Assembly: GCF_039822205.1 (NCBI RefSeq) | Contig: NZ_JBAGBW010000006.1 | Location: forward strand, 1 to 64,000 | Length of the DNA stretch: 64,000 nucleotides | Source of the DNA: Thermodesulfobium sp. 4217-1 | Lineage (GTDB): Bacteria > Thermodesulfobiota > Thermodesulfobiia > Thermodesulfobiales > Thermodesulfobiaceae | Reading direction: 5' to 3' | Shown here: positions 32,507 through 42,215 of the stretch, piece by piece | How the letters are laid out: every line of letters begins with the position of its first letter | Position numbering within the stretch: position 1 is the stretch's first letter | The notes under the pieces: model-generated | Told to the model about the DNA's origin: nothing | Database searches by the model: none | Seen by the model: the letters and a program-made list of their open reading frames with translations, nothing else | Made by a program: the position numbers and the translations under genes

Positions 32507-34611
32507 TCTGTCCCACCTCCAACGGTTAATCTCATATCAATTGCTACCGCACCCTCTTCAAACACCCTAAGTGGATTGATATCCAATTCCACAATTTCGG
32601 GGAAATCGGTAACCAAATTTGATACCCTTAGTATAGCATCAACAATCGCATTTTGATCAACGCCTTTTTCTCCCCTTGCGCCTGCCAACATTTTAAAAGA
32701 TTTAATTTCTCTGATCATATTTCTTGCATCGATCTCAGAAATGGGAGCGATCCTAAAAGAAACATCCTTTAAGACCTCGACGTAAATGCCACCAAGACCA
32801 AACATAATCATATGTCCAAATTGCGGATCTTTAACCGAGCCGATTATGACGTCTTTGCCAGCAGGAAGCATCTGCTGGACTGATACTCCCCAGATCTCAG
32901 CATCGGGAAAATACCTTCTGGCAGATATCATAATGTCGTCAAAAGCCCTGATTACTTCATCTTTATTTTTAAGCCCTACTTTTACACCGCCCACATCAGT
33001 TTTGTGCAAAATATCAGGAGATGCTATCTTCATAACGACAGGAAACCCTAATTCGGCAGAAAAATCACTTGCTTCCAGACTGGTAGTAGCAAGAAGAGTT
33101 TTGGGAAGATTAAACCCATACCCTTCGAAAACCTCTCTTACCTCCCAATCGCCCAAACTTGGCCTTTTATGCCTATCCTGAGACCTTAGAGATTTTGCAG
33201 CTACGTCAAAATTTGAATCAAATTTTTTGTAAACTGGTTCAGGCTTATTTAACCAAATTTTTCTTTCGTACATAGACTTGAAGACGAATCCCGCTCTTTC
33301 AGGAAATGAATAGTTTGGAACGCTCTTCCCCATCAAATATGATGCAGCAGGGGCAATAGTCTTGCCGCCCATAAATATAGAAAAGACTGGCTTGCTTGGA
33401 TCCTTCACCTTTACAATGCTCTCAGCAGTCTCCATTGCCTGAGTGTAAACCTGAGGTGTGAGAATAACCATAACACCATCCACACCCTTATCCTTTAAAA
33501 CATTGTCAAGCGCAAATTCATATCTATCAGCAAGCGCATCCCCCAAGACATCTACAGGATTGTAGACTGCAGCAGCAGAAGGCAGATTTGCCCTCAATTT
33601 CTCTACAATATCACTTGAAATGGTTGCAATGTTTAGCCCAGAGTTTTCTATTGCATCAGAAGCCATGATACCAGGACCGCCTGCATTGGTAACAATAGCG
33701 ATGTTACTTCCATTCAACAGCGGCTGATAGGCAAAACCAATAGCAAGATCAAATAGATCTTCTACGGTAGACGCCCTTATAACACCACACTGTTTAAAAG
33801 CAGAGGTGTATGCCTGATCGGAGCCAGCAAGCGAACCTGTATGGCTTGTTGCAGCCTTTGCGCCAGCGGCAGTTGTGCCAGACTTTAGGACTATGACGGG
33901 TTTTACTTTGGAAGTTTTATATGCAATGTCCATAAAAAGACTGCCATTGTCAATGCTTTCAAGGTACATCAAGATAACATCGGTATCTTTATCATCTTTT
34001 AGCACGTCTAAAAGGTCGACTTCGTTTACATCAGCCTTGTTTCCAATGCTGATAAATTTCGAAAAGCCTATATCGTTAGCGGCAGCCCAATCCATAATTG
34101 CAGTTGCAAAAGCTCCAGACTGAGATATAAAACCAATATTTCCCTTTTTGGGCATAAATGAAGCAAACGATGCGTTTATATTGTTGTGTGTGTCTATTAG
34201 ACCCAGAACATTTGGTCCCACAAGCCTAATATTATTTGATTTAATTATATCTTTTAGCTCCCTTTCGAGCTTTGCGCCCTCTACGCCAGTCTCTTTAAAT
34301 CCTGCTGTGATAACTATTGCGCCCTTAACATTTTTCTGTGCGCACTCCTTCATAACAGGATTTACGAATTTCGAAGGTATCACAAATACAGCAAGCTCTA
34401 TATCCTCAGGGATATCCAGAACGCTTTTGTAACACTTGTAACCCAATATAGAATCTGACTTTGGGTTAATAGGATAGATATTGCCATTATATCCTCCATC
34501 TATTACGTTTTTTAACACCGCATAACCTAACTTCTTTTCTTCACTTGATGCGCCAATTATGGCAATAGACTTTGGTTTAAAAAACATATCCATTTTGTCC
34601 ATTTTATACAC
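32503..34611 (-). CDS. ADP-forming acetate-CoA ligase (fused alpha and beta)
   Basis: A 702-residue enzyme. An N-terminal CoA-binding domain (SIAIIGASSEEKKLGYAV) is followed by the succinyl-CoA ligase-like segment with the phospho-His loop TSHTGSLAGSD (about 258-268). TNAGGPGIM follows, then a C-terminal ATP-grasp domain from about 470. The enzyme converts acetyl-CoA, ADP and phosphate to acetate, CoA and ATP, conserving energy. The GTG at 34611 is 4 bp from GGAGG; an ATG three codons later is an alternative start. Confidence 0.92.
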   Translation of the reverse strand: MYKMDKMDMFFKPKSIAIIGASSEEKKLGYAVLKNVIDGGYNGNIYPINPKSDSILGYKCYKSVLDIPEDIELAVFVIPSKFVNPVMKECAQKNVKGAIVITAGFKETGVEGAKLERELKDIIKSNNIRLVGPNVLGLIDTHNNINASFASFMPKKGNIGFISQSGAFATAIMDWAAANDIGFSKFISIGNKADVNEVDLLDVLKDDKDTDVILMYLESIDNGSLFMDIAYKTSKVKPVIVLKSGTTAAGAKAATSHTGSLAGSDQAYTSAFKQCGVIRASTVEDLFDLAIGFAYQPLLNGSNIAIVTNAGGPGIMASDAIENSGLNIATISSDIVEKLRANLPSAAAVYNPVDVLGDALADRYEFALDNVLKDKGVDGVMVILTPQVYTQAMETAESIVKVKDPSKPVFSIFMGGKTIAPAASYLMGKSVPNYSFPERAGFVFKSMYERKIWLNKPEPVYKKFDSNFDVAAKSLRSQDRHKRPSLGDWEVREVFEGYGFNLPKTLLATTSLEASDFSAELGFPVVMKIASPDILHKTDVGGVKVGLKNKDEVIRAFDDIMISARRYFPDAEIWGVSVQQMLPAGKDVIIGSVKDPQFGHMIMFGLGGIYVEVLKDVSFRIAPISEIDARNMIREIKSFKMLAGARGEKGVDQNAIVDAILRVSNLVTDFPEIVELDINPLRVFEEGAVAIDMRLTVGGGTE

Positions 34612-34673
34612 ATCGCCTCCATAAATTTATAAAACTTTGAGCTATTTTCAATCCAAACACATTGCGATCTGGA

Positions 34674-35915
34674 TTAATAAACATACCTATCAGGAGCCAG
34701 AATGAAATTTGGATCTACTGACTTCTTTAAAGAGTTCATCAAATCCCTATAAACACTGCCAGCCTTTTCCAGAAACAATTTTCTCTTCATTTGAACGCCC
34801 AACTGCCTTTCTGCAACCAACGAACCATTTTGTTCCAGAACCATCTTGTAAATTTCATCATTTTCGTCTGGTAGATTGGTTCTAAAAACAAGTATTCCTC
34901 CATCCTGAGCATGAAATAAAAAGTCATAATTTTTCTCAACTATGAAATTCAAAAAATCAGGACAGGATCTGAGAGATAGCGTCACGTCATCTGCTAATAA
35001 CTTATTCTCTAAGGCCACATCTCCCATACTAAGTCTGCCCTTATATATAGTGTCAAAATCATTTCCTTCAAAGGTCTTTATCTTAGATGACTTCCCAAAC
35101 TTCAATATCGTCTGTTTCAGCCTTTCCACCTCAAGCTCTCTGCCCTCGATCAGAATAAAGGCTGCATATTTTGAGCTGCACTCAGAAAGATAGCCAGCAA
35201 CTTTGTTGCTCATCAGATCAAGTGCGCTCGCAAATATCTTCAAGGAATCAAATTCCTTTTTAAAGTTGAAAAAGTCATTAATTGAGTCAAATGGCAAAGT
35301 CATTGCCAATCTTTTTTCAGGGAGAGGCATCAGCTTATACATTAATCTGGTAAATATGCCCAAGGCTCCCTCGCTGCCAATCCATGCTATCTTTGCATCA
35401 TATCCAGAAACATTTTTAACCGTTTTGCCGCCTAAGGTTACAATGCCGTGTACAGGAGTAACGAATTCAATCTGCATTGTATTTAATCTAGTATCCCCAT
35501 ATTTTGCGAATCTCATACCCTGATAATTTTCACCTGCTGCCCCACCAGCAGTACCATTGTAAGACGAAAATGAGTCGATAGGAAAGTAAAGACCAGAGCC
35601 TTCAACCTCAGAATAAATATCCTTTAACTTTGCTCCAGGTTCCACAGTAAGCACAAGGTCATGAGTGTCCATCTCCACTATCTTGTTCATCTTAGAAAAA
35701 TCAATAACCAATGAATCTTTTGCCGCAGTGCTTCCACCCGACAAACTGCTCATCGATCCACGCGGCACAACAGGAATCTTTTCCTTGTCTGCCCAAAGCA
35801 GGGCTTCCAGAACGTCTTTGTTGCTTTCGGGATAGATTATTGAATAGGGCGTTTCATCCTTGAAGGGAATATTCTTATCACACAAGTTTTTCTCTATCTT
35901 TTCAGACTTAAGCAA
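34674..35915 (-). CDS. FAD-binding oxidase subunit (GlcE-like)
   Basis: A 413-residue flavoprotein of the FAD-linked oxidase C family. The PCMH-type FAD domain has VPRGSMSSLSGGSTAAKDSL (about 50-69) and TVEPGAKLKDI. The remainder is shorter than GlcD, as in GlcE of glycolate oxidase. It starts at TTG behind GAGGAG. It is the third gene of the GlcD-GlcF-GlcE order. The substrate is a 2-hydroxyacid such as glycolate or D-lactate. Confidence 0.82.
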   Translation of the reverse strand: MLKSEKIEKNLCDKNIPFKDETPYSIIYPESNKDVLEALLWADKEKIPVVPRGSMSSLSGGSTAAKDSLVIDFSKMNKIVEMDTHDLVLTVEPGAKLKDIYSEVEGSGLYFPIDSFSSYNGTAGGAAGENYQGMRFAKYGDTRLNTMQIEFVTPVHGIVTLGGKTVKNVSGYDAKIAWIGSEGALGIFTRLMYKLMPLPEKRLAMTLPFDSINDFFNFKKEFDSLKIFASALDLMSNKVAGYLSECSSKYAAFILIEGRELEVERLKQTILKFGKSSKIKTFEGNDFDTIYKGRLSMGDVALENKLLADDVTLSLRSCPDFLNFIVEKNYDFLFHAQDGGILVFRTNLPDENDEIYKMVLEQNGSLVAERQLGVQMKRKLFLEKAGSVYRDLMNSLKKSVDPNFILAPDRYVY

Positions 35916-35960
35916 GTATTTTCACTCCTCTCTCTTGTAAATCTTGTCAAAGTATTAAAA

Positions 35961-37268
35961 TTATTTGCCGTTTGACTTTTTAATCTCATCCCACAAAAGA
36001 CAAACTGTATGCCTTGTGTCTATGTTTAGGCCATCTTGCTTAAGAGCGCCCGATATCTGTGCCCTGCATCCCGGACATCCAAGTGCCACTATCTTTGCAC
36101 CAGTATTCTTTATGGTCTCTCTCTTCCTATTTGCTACGTTGGTAGATATCTCCTGATAATAAACGGTAAATCCACCTCCCTCTCCGCAGCACTTCGTAGA
36201 GTTTTCCATCTCAACAAATTCATAAGATGGCATTATGTTTAAGAGGTCTCTTGGTTGGCTTGCCACGCCCTGAAGCCTATTGAGGTGGCAGGCATCATGA
36301 TAGGTCACCTTAATCTTTTCCTTTGTGTTTTTCGGCATCATCTTTTTTAAGTCTTTTAGATGTTTTTGAGCCAAAAATTCAGATACGTCGTAAACCTTTG
36401 CGCCCAGTGTAGTAATATCATCTTGTTTTGTAATCTCAGGATAGACATCTTTTAAACCTGATCCGCCAGTGGCACAAGAAATTATGATTGCATCCAATTT
36501 GTGTTTTTTAAAAACACTTGAATTTTGAGCTATTTTTTGCTTCAAGGTTTCAAAATCTCCTGCTCCATAATGCGGAAACCCACAGCAACCTTGGCCCTTT
36601 GGGATTATCACCCTATAGCCCAAAGAAAGGAGCACGTTCACCGAGGCCTCAGCAACATCCTGGAAAACGCTGTTTTGCGCACAGCCCACAAAATATCCCA
36701 CCGTGCCTATTGGCTTCGCCTTGGGCTCAAGAACCTCAGGGAATCTGTCCATAAATGGCCTGGATGGAATATCTGGCAAGTCTATAAAAGAAAGCCTTTC
36801 CACGCTCTTGCCAAGCATCTTGGGGATAGATAAAGACCTTGCAAGACTAAAAAGCTTCAATCTGTTCGCAAGAGAAATAGCGCCAGTCAATGAAGACAGC
36901 TTTCCCTGACCCAAAAGTTTTCTATATATCACAGACTTAATCCAGGGCATATCATATCTCTTTACCATTTCAGCGCGCGCCGCTGCAAAAACCTTGTCAG
37001 GAGAGAGCCCCACCGGACAGGCTTGGGCGCAAGCGTGACAAAGCAGACACTTGTTAAATATCATCTCAATTTTATGATTTGGTTCCAATTTGCCGTGCAA
37101 CAGTGCCTCTGAAAGAGCGAGTTTACCCCTAGCGCAACCAGTTTCAAGTGAATCTTCATAATATACAGGACAAGTGCTCTGACACATTCCGCATTTCATA
37201 CATTGAATTATCTGTTCTTCATAATATCCTTCTATTAGTGGCAAAGTTTTATCATTAGATGTAGTCAA
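35961..37268 (-). CDS. glcF: Glycolate/lactate oxidase iron-sulfur subunit
   Basis: A protein of about 435 residues. Two 4Fe-4S motifs, CMKCGMCQSTCP (about 23-34) and CLLCHACAQACP (about 75-86), feed electrons onward. Two CCG-type domains follow, including GCCGFPHYGAGDF and TKCCGEGGGF, which bind a further cluster in related LutA/GlpC/HdrB proteins. An upstream GTG is out because AAGGAGG lies in its first codons; the TTG at 37268 is spaced 6 bp from it. It overlaps glcD by 14 bp. Confidence 0.9.
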   Translation of the reverse strand: MTTSNDKTLPLIEGYYEEQIIQCMKCGMCQSTCPVYYEDSLETGCARGKLALSEALLHGKLEPNHKIEMIFNKCLLCHACAQACPVGLSPDKVFAAARAEMVKRYDMPWIKSVIYRKLLGQGKLSSLTGAISLANRLKLFSLARSLSIPKMLGKSVERLSFIDLPDIPSRPFMDRFPEVLEPKAKPIGTVGYFVGCAQNSVFQDVAEASVNVLLSLGYRVIIPKGQGCCGFPHYGAGDFETLKQKIAQNSSVFKKHKLDAIIISCATGGSGLKDVYPEITKQDDITTLGAKVYDVSEFLAQKHLKDLKKMMPKNTKEKIKVTYHDACHLNRLQGVASQPRDLLNIMPSYEFVEMENSTKCCGEGGGFTVYYQEISTNVANRKRETIKNTGAKIVALGCPGCRAQISGALKQDGLNIDTRHTVCLLWDEIKKSNGK

Positions 37269-38658
37269 GATGAACCTCCTTAGCACCTACAACCTTGTTT
37301 GGATTTAATTTGTTATCAGGATCGAGTGCTTTCTTTATGTCCCTGAAAAGGCTAAGTCCTTCTTTCTTAAATTCTTTTTCCATAAAAGGAGCCTTTACAA
37401 TGCCTATTCCGTGTTCACCAGTCAAAGTGCCGCCTAAATCGATACAGTAATCAAATATCTCCTTGATAGCCATATCTACCTTCTTCATCTCTTCTTTGTT
37501 TCTTCTGTCAACCAAAATAGTTGGATGAAGGTTGCCGTCTCCAGCGTGACCAAAGCTCCCTATCATCAGATCATATTTACCTTGAATATCGTGAATCTTC
37601 TCAAGCATTTCGGGGACCTTGCTCCTTGGCACGGTAGCATCCTCTAATATGGTAGTGGGTTTAAGTCTTGCCAAAACTGGCAGGGCGGATCTTCTTGCCT
37701 CCATAAGATCCAGCCTTTGGGCATCATCCTTAGCTACAGAAATAGATCTTGCCCCTACCTTCATACATACGTCCTCAAGAATTTTCGCTGAGGCTTCTAC
37801 GTCTTCAGCCTCTCCATCTATCTCTATGAGAAGTAGCGCCTCAATATCCCTGGGGAGCCCGATTTTTTTAAAGTCTTCTACCGCATTTATAGTTATCTTA
37901 TCTAAAAATTCCATTGTTGAAGGAATAATCTTGTTCTCTATTATTTTCGCAACTGCTGTTCCTGCCAAACCCACACTGTCATACATTATCAAAAAGGTTT
38001 TTCTTGCTTTAGCAGGATAAATAAGTCTAACAGCAATTTTGGTTATAATCCCAAGAGTTCCTTCTGAGCCCACAAAAAGATGGGTCAGATCAAACCCAGG
38101 AGATCCCCTGAGAGCAAGGCTCCCTGTCTGCAAAATATCGCCATTTGGCAATACTACCTCCAAGCCTATAATATAATCCTTTGTAGTGCCATATTTCAGC
38201 GCTCTAAGGCCTCCTGCACCCTCAGCTACACACCCTCCGATAGTTGCAACTGCGATGCTTCCTGGATCAGGCGGGTAAAAGAGTCCCTTTTTAGAAACCT
38301 CAGCATCAAGAGTGGCAGCAACCACGCCTGGCTCTACAACAGCTATTCTATTCTGAACGTCTATATCTAAAATCTTGTTTAGCCTGTTCAATTCAATTAC
38401 AATGCCGCCATCTGCTGGGATAGAGCCTCCACTCAGATTTGTCCCCGATCCCCTCGGATATAGGTTTACATTATTTTTTCTTGTTAGCTTTACTATCTTA
38501 GATACCTCATCAGAATTGTGAACTACTACGACTAAGTCTGGAACTCTATAAAATTGGGTAGCATCATAAGAATAAAGCATCAGATCGCTCGGATCAGTCA
38601 ACACATTTGATTTACCAACAATATTTTCGAGTTCAGTTATAATATTTTTATCAATCAT
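37255..38658 (-). CDS. glcD: FAD-linked glycolate/D-lactate dehydrogenase
   Basis: A 467-residue flavoprotein. YPRGSGTNLSGGSIPADGG (about 70-88) is the FAD-binding loop, and the C-terminal cap domain includes FGHAGDGNLHPTIL (about 378-391) and TGEHGIGIVK, with metal- and substrate-binding His residues. It oxidises a 2-hydroxyacid and passes electrons to GlcF. The order glcD-glcF-glcE is compact and on one strand. SD AGGAGGTGA precedes the ATG. Confidence 0.9.
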   Translation of the reverse strand: MIDKNIITELENIVGKSNVLTDPSDLMLYSYDATQFYRVPDLVVVVHNSDEVSKIVKLTRKNNVNLYPRGSGTNLSGGSIPADGGIVIELNRLNKILDIDVQNRIAVVEPGVVAATLDAEVSKKGLFYPPDPGSIAVATIGGCVAEGAGGLRALKYGTTKDYIIGLEVVLPNGDILQTGSLALRGSPGFDLTHLFVGSEGTLGIITKIAVRLIYPAKARKTFLIMYDSVGLAGTAVAKIIENKIIPSTMEFLDKITINAVEDFKKIGLPRDIEALLLIEIDGEAEDVEASAKILEDVCMKVGARSISVAKDDAQRLDLMEARRSALPVLARLKPTTILEDATVPRSKVPEMLEKIHDIQGKYDLMIGSFGHAGDGNLHPTILVDRRNKEEMKKVDMAIKEIFDYCIDLGGTLTGEHGIGIVKAPFMEKEFKKEGLSLFRDIKKALDPDNKLNPNKVVGAKEVHLDYI

Positions 38659-38776
38659 ATATAATCACCTCCTAATAGCATTTTACAACTATTTTTTTAA
38701 TATATTGTATGTTATTAAATTCAGACAATTCGCAACATTTTCTGTGGTATTTCACGGTGCAATATACCAACGATAT

Positions 38777-38813
38777 AAAAAAATATAGAGACGCAAAACA
38801 TTGCGCCTCTATA
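38777..38813 (-). terminator. Intrinsic terminator of the fatty-acid operon
   Basis: A 13-base stem with G-U pairing (38784-38796 with 38801-38813) is followed on the minus strand by U7. It lies 23 bp after the menG stop. Confidence 0.82.
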
Positions 38814-38836
38814 GATAAATGTCTACAAGTAAGACT

Positions 38837-39526
38837 CTACTTTACTGCGATATATATGGTGCTAACCCCCGCGCAAACCTTAGCTATATATACTTTTTTA
38901 AACCCTACACTCTTTAACAAAAGGGCAATCTTCTCAGGAGTCAAAAAAGCTCTAAGAGATTTCCCGAGATATTCATATTGTTCTTTGCAGCCTATTCTTT
39001 TCCCAAAAAATGGCAAAATTTTATCCATATAGAACCAAAATGGACCCTTAAGAATACTTGGTTCAGAAAGTTCAAGAAATCCAAAGACACCAGGTCCTTT
39101 TATTACTCTGTAGATCTCCTTAAAAGAGCTCTCTATATCCTCAAGATTTCTTACAGTATATGAAGATACGACTGCTCCAAAAGACTCGTTTTCAAAGGGC
39201 AGATCTTCAGCAAATGATTTTATAATTTCTATATTTTTTATATTATTTTTTATTATCTTGTGTTCCAGTTTTTTGAGCATATTATCGTTTATGTCAAGAG
39301 CTACTATTTTTTTCACTTCTGGATACTTCTTATTAATCAAAAAAACCAGATCGCCAGTACCGCTGCCTATATCAAGAACGTCTGAACCTTTACAAAATTT
39401 AAACGTTTCTTTGATTAGCAAATTTTTCCAATCTCTATGCATGCCCAACGTCATAATATCGTTCATATGATCGTAGACATTTGATATTTTAGAAAAAGTT
39501 TCTAAAACCAATTCTTTTTTTGGCAA
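38837..39526 (-). CDS. menG: Menaquinone biosynthesis methyltransferase (UbiE/MenG)
   Basis: A 229-residue SAM-dependent methyltransferase. FSKISNVYDHMNDIMTLGMH (about 11-30) is the UbiE/MenG signature, VLDIGSGTGDL (about 50-60) binds SAM, and SYTVRNLED is conserved. It methylates demethylmenaquinone in the last step of menaquinone synthesis. It starts at TTG behind AGGGG, one base after the fabF stop, so quinone and fatty acid synthesis share a transcript. Confidence 0.9.
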   Translation of the reverse strand: MPKKELVLETFSKISNVYDHMNDIMTLGMHRDWKNLLIKETFKFCKGSDVLDIGSGTGDLVFLINKKYPEVKKIVALDINDNMLKKLEHKIIKNNIKNIEIIKSFAEDLPFENESFGAVVSSYTVRNLEDIESSFKEIYRVIKGPGVFGFLELSEPSILKGPFWFYMDKILPFFGKRIGCKEQYEYLGKSLRAFLTPEKIALLLKSVGFKKVYIAKVCAGVSTIYIAVK

Positions 39527-39527
39527 T

Positions 39528-40772
39528 TTAACCCCTAAACTTCTTAATTATCAAGCAAGCGTTGTGTCCGCCAAATCCAAAAGAATTGGATATAGCATAC
39601 TCGCACCTCTTCATCTCCTGGCTAAAGTTTGGCACAAGGTTTAAGCCTTCAGCTTCATCGCACGGATCATCAAGATTAATTGTAGGCGGGGCAATATTTT
39701 CTCTCAGTGACATAACAGTAGCAACCATCTCAACTGCCCCCGCTGCGCCAAGCAAGTGACCTATCATAGATTTATTTGATGTAATAAACACATCCTTAGC
39801 ATGCTCTTTGAAGACTCTCTTTATAGCCTTTAACTCGCCTTCATCACCAGCAGGAGTACTAGTCGCATGAGCGTTAACCAGATCTATCTCTTCATATGAA
39901 ATAGCTGCATCCTTCAAAGCCCTATTTATACATATATAAGCACCATCGCCCGAAGGATCTGGAGCTGCCATGTGATATGCGTCGCAGGAGGCACCATAGC
40001 CCACAAGCTCAGCGTATATCTTAGCTCCTCTTTTCAAGGCGTGTTCCAACTCTTCTAATACGATTATGCCAGAACCCTCTCCCATCACAAAGCCATCTCT
40101 CGACTTATCAAAAGGTCTGCTTGCCAGCTCTGGCGTATCGTTTCTGCAGGTAGATAGCGCCCTCATTACACAAAAGCCGTTTATGGCCAAAGGAGTTACG
40201 GCAGCCTCAGCTCCGCCACATAACATAATATCAGCATCTCCATAGGTAATGCTCCTAAAAGCCTCTCCTATTGCATGGTTACTCGATGCACAAGCAGATA
40301 CCGGCGAAAAATTTGGTCCTTTCAGTCCAAATTTAATGGCCACATAGCCAGACGCCATATTTACTATCATCATAGGAACCATAAATGGCGAACCCTTCAT
40401 AGGACCTTTCTTATATAAAACTATAGCTTGCTCCTCCATAATGTCTATTCCGCCTATGCCAGACCCGATGCAAACTCCTACATTCAATTTATCATCAAAG
40501 TCTAAAAGGCCTGAATCCTCCATAGCTTTATGGGCAGCAGCAACTGCATATTGAACAAACTTCGATGTGCGACGAACATCTCTTCTATCCAGATAATCTT
40601 CCGGGACAAAGTTTTTTACTCGTCCAGCAACCATAGATGGAAATTCCTGCTCAAAATCGTCGATCTTGACTATGCCGCTCTTGCTATTTCTTATCATGTC
40701 CCAAAATATATCTACTTCGTTACCAAGCGGGGTTACGCACCCCATTCCAGTAATTACTACTCTTTTTTTCAT
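39528..40772 (-). CDS. fabF: 3-oxoacyl-ACP synthase II
   Basis: A 414-residue condensing enzyme for chain elongation. The nucleophilic Cys is in VSACASSNHAIGEA (about 163), with His in NAHATSTPAGD (about 305) and in IGHLLGAAGAVE (about 340). Length and triad are standard. It overlaps fabK by 4 bp. Confidence 0.97.
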   Translation of the reverse strand: MKKRVVITGMGCVTPLGNEVDIFWDMIRNSKSGIVKIDDFEQEFPSMVAGRVKNFVPEDYLDRRDVRRTSKFVQYAVAAAHKAMEDSGLLDFDDKLNVGVCIGSGIGGIDIMEEQAIVLYKKGPMKGSPFMVPMMIVNMASGYVAIKFGLKGPNFSPVSACASSNHAIGEAFRSITYGDADIMLCGGAEAAVTPLAINGFCVMRALSTCRNDTPELASRPFDKSRDGFVMGEGSGIIVLEELEHALKRGAKIYAELVGYGASCDAYHMAAPDPSGDGAYICINRALKDAAISYEEIDLVNAHATSTPAGDEGELKAIKRVFKEHAKDVFITSNKSMIGHLLGAAGAVEMVATVMSLRENIAPPTINLDDPCDEAEGLNLVPNFSQEMKRCEYAISNSFGFGGHNACLIIKKFRG

Positions 40773-41734
40773 GATAGCTCCTCCTCGGCCTCATGCACAA
40801 AATTTTCTATAATTGTCTTCACGGGAAGTATGTCAGAATATCTAAAAACATTTGATCCGCTGAAGAAAAGCCCATTTTCATAGTCGCCAAGTCTTGCCGA
40901 TTCCAGAGCTAATCTTATACAAAATGTTCTAGTGCACTTCTTTATGCAACCCTCACAGACCTCAGGCTTGGGGGCTCTGCCTTCAATGATCTTCCTTGAT
41001 AATGGAGTCAGAATAGCCCTTCCAGGGAATCCCACCGAACTCATTATCTTTACAATATCCTCAGCTTTTGCTTCCAGTAAAACTTTTTTGAACACGGGGC
41101 TAACGTCACACTCTTCTGAAAGTGCGAACCTGGTCGCCACCTGAACTCCCTTAGCTCCCATCTTTAATGCTCTGGCCATTTCTTTGCCAGAATATATGCC
41201 GCCTGCTACTATCAAAGGAACAGATATGACTTCGAGAATCTCAGGCATGATATCCCAGGTAGATCTGTCGGTACCCAGATGGCCTCCTGCATCTGCGCCT
41301 TCAAGTATTATCGCGGTTGCGCCCAATTTCTCAGCAAGTCTTGCCAGCTTTGCAGAAGAAACAATTGGCAGAATTGGAGTATTAGAATCTTTAGCCCATT
41401 TATAAATATCTCTTGAAAACCCAGCACCAGTAGCTACAAAATCTATTCCCTCAGCAATCGCCGTTTTTACTACCCTCTCAAATTCACTGTAGGCATACAT
41501 TACGTTTATGCCGATAGCGCCATTGCCTTCTGAAATCTTTCTTGCTAATTTTATTTGGCTTGTTAGTTCTTCATCTTCCATTCCAGTCGCAGCAATAATG
41601 CCGCCTGCACCCTCTCTTGCGACAGCTCCTGCCAGAGGTGCAGTAGAAACCCTAATAGCCATTCCCCCCTGCAAAATCGGCAGGGGGATAGTTATTTTCC
41701 CTATATTTAATGGTTTAAGAATACTGCTCTCCAA
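40769..41734 (-). CDS. fabK: Enoyl-ACP reductase II (FMN-dependent)
   Basis: A 321-residue TIM-barrel flavoprotein. ILQGGMAIRVS at the N-terminus, GADAGGHLGTDRS (about 145-157) with the FMN-proximal His, and GAKGVQVATRFALSEE mark FabK or nitronate monooxygenase. Its place between acpP and fabF makes FabK the natural call. A Cys-rich segment, CEGCIKKCTRTFC (about 259-271), could bind a metal or iron-sulfur cluster. The start is TTG; an in-frame TGA just upstream excludes extension. SD GGGAG is 10 bp away. Confidence 0.9.
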   Translation of the reverse strand: MESSILKPLNIGKITIPLPILQGGMAIRVSTAPLAGAVAREGAGGIIAATGMEDEELTSQIKLARKISEGNGAIGINVMYAYSEFERVVKTAIAEGIDFVATGAGFSRDIYKWAKDSNTPILPIVSSAKLARLAEKLGATAIILEGADAGGHLGTDRSTWDIMPEILEVISVPLIVAGGIYSGKEMARALKMGAKGVQVATRFALSEECDVSPVFKKVLLEAKAEDIVKIMSSVGFPGRAILTPLSRKIIEGRAPKPEVCEGCIKKCTRTFCIRLALESARLGDYENGLFFSGSNVFRYSDILPVKTIIENFVHEAEEELS

Positions 41735-41948
41735 ATTTCACTTACTCCCAAAGTAGTATTTTTGACCTCCTCCTCTCGCAAAAGCAAGAGGATCCCATGT
41801 GAAAACCATATAACGCTACTCGCTCCTCCAATCGGCATCGCTTTCGCATTGGTTACTGCTTCTGGGTATACGCATATATATTTCTCATCAGCGTACTTTC
41901 CCGCAAGCATGCGATAGTGTCTACTTCTTTACTGAATCCTAAGAAGTC
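41735..41948 (-). ncRNA. Candidate structured leader RNA between acpP and fabK
   Basis: This 214-bp intergenic spacer is about 45% GC, whereas other spacers here are mostly far lower. On the transcript strand it can form several stems: ACTTCTT with AAGAAGT near 41920-41943; CGCA with TGCG; CCAAT and ATTGG around a GCGAAAGC hairpin; and an 8-bp CCTCTTGC/GCGAGAGG hairpin next to AGGAGG, about 30-60 bases before the fabK start. It matches no riboswitch consensus I know. A 67-codon frame crosses it, but it runs into fabK out of frame and resembles no protein. Confidence 0.45.
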
Positions 41949-42194
41949 TTATTCTCCTACCTTCTCATATAGGAATTTCACAGCATCTCCAACTGTCTTG
42001 ATCTTCTCTACATCTTTATCTGGAATTTCAGCTCCAAATTCTTCCTCAAAAGCCATCACCATCTCAACTGTGTCTAAAGAGTCAGCTCCCAAATCATCTA
42101 CAAAGGAAGAGCCCATCTCTATAGTTCCCTCTTCTATTCCAAGCTGATTTGAAATAATTTTTTTTACTCTATCAAAGATTTCATTTTCACTCAT
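41949..42194 (-). CDS. acpP: Acyl carrier protein
   Basis: An 81-residue acidic carrier. The Ser that receives phosphopantetheine is in GADSLDTVE (about 37). It carries growing acyl chains between the Fab enzymes. A GTG three codons upstream is part of the SD (AAAGGAGGTG), so the ATG at 42194 is chosen. Confidence 0.97.
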   Translation of the reverse strand: MSENEIFDRVKKIISNQLGIEEGTIEMGSSFVDDLGADSLDTVEMVMAFEEEFGAEIPDKDVEKIKTVGDAVKFLYEKVGE

Positions 42195-42215
42195 TAACTT
42201 CACCTCCTTTCAATT

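Noticed and set aside
41860-41905. CTGATGAG in the acpP-fabK spacer as a hammerhead ribozyme core
   Set aside because: I could not pair stems I and II around it or place the needed GAAA after stem II.
41707-41910. 67-codon minus-strand frame between acpP and fabK
   Set aside because: It runs out of frame into fabK, lacks a SD and resembles no protein. The compositional bias is better explained by RNA structure.
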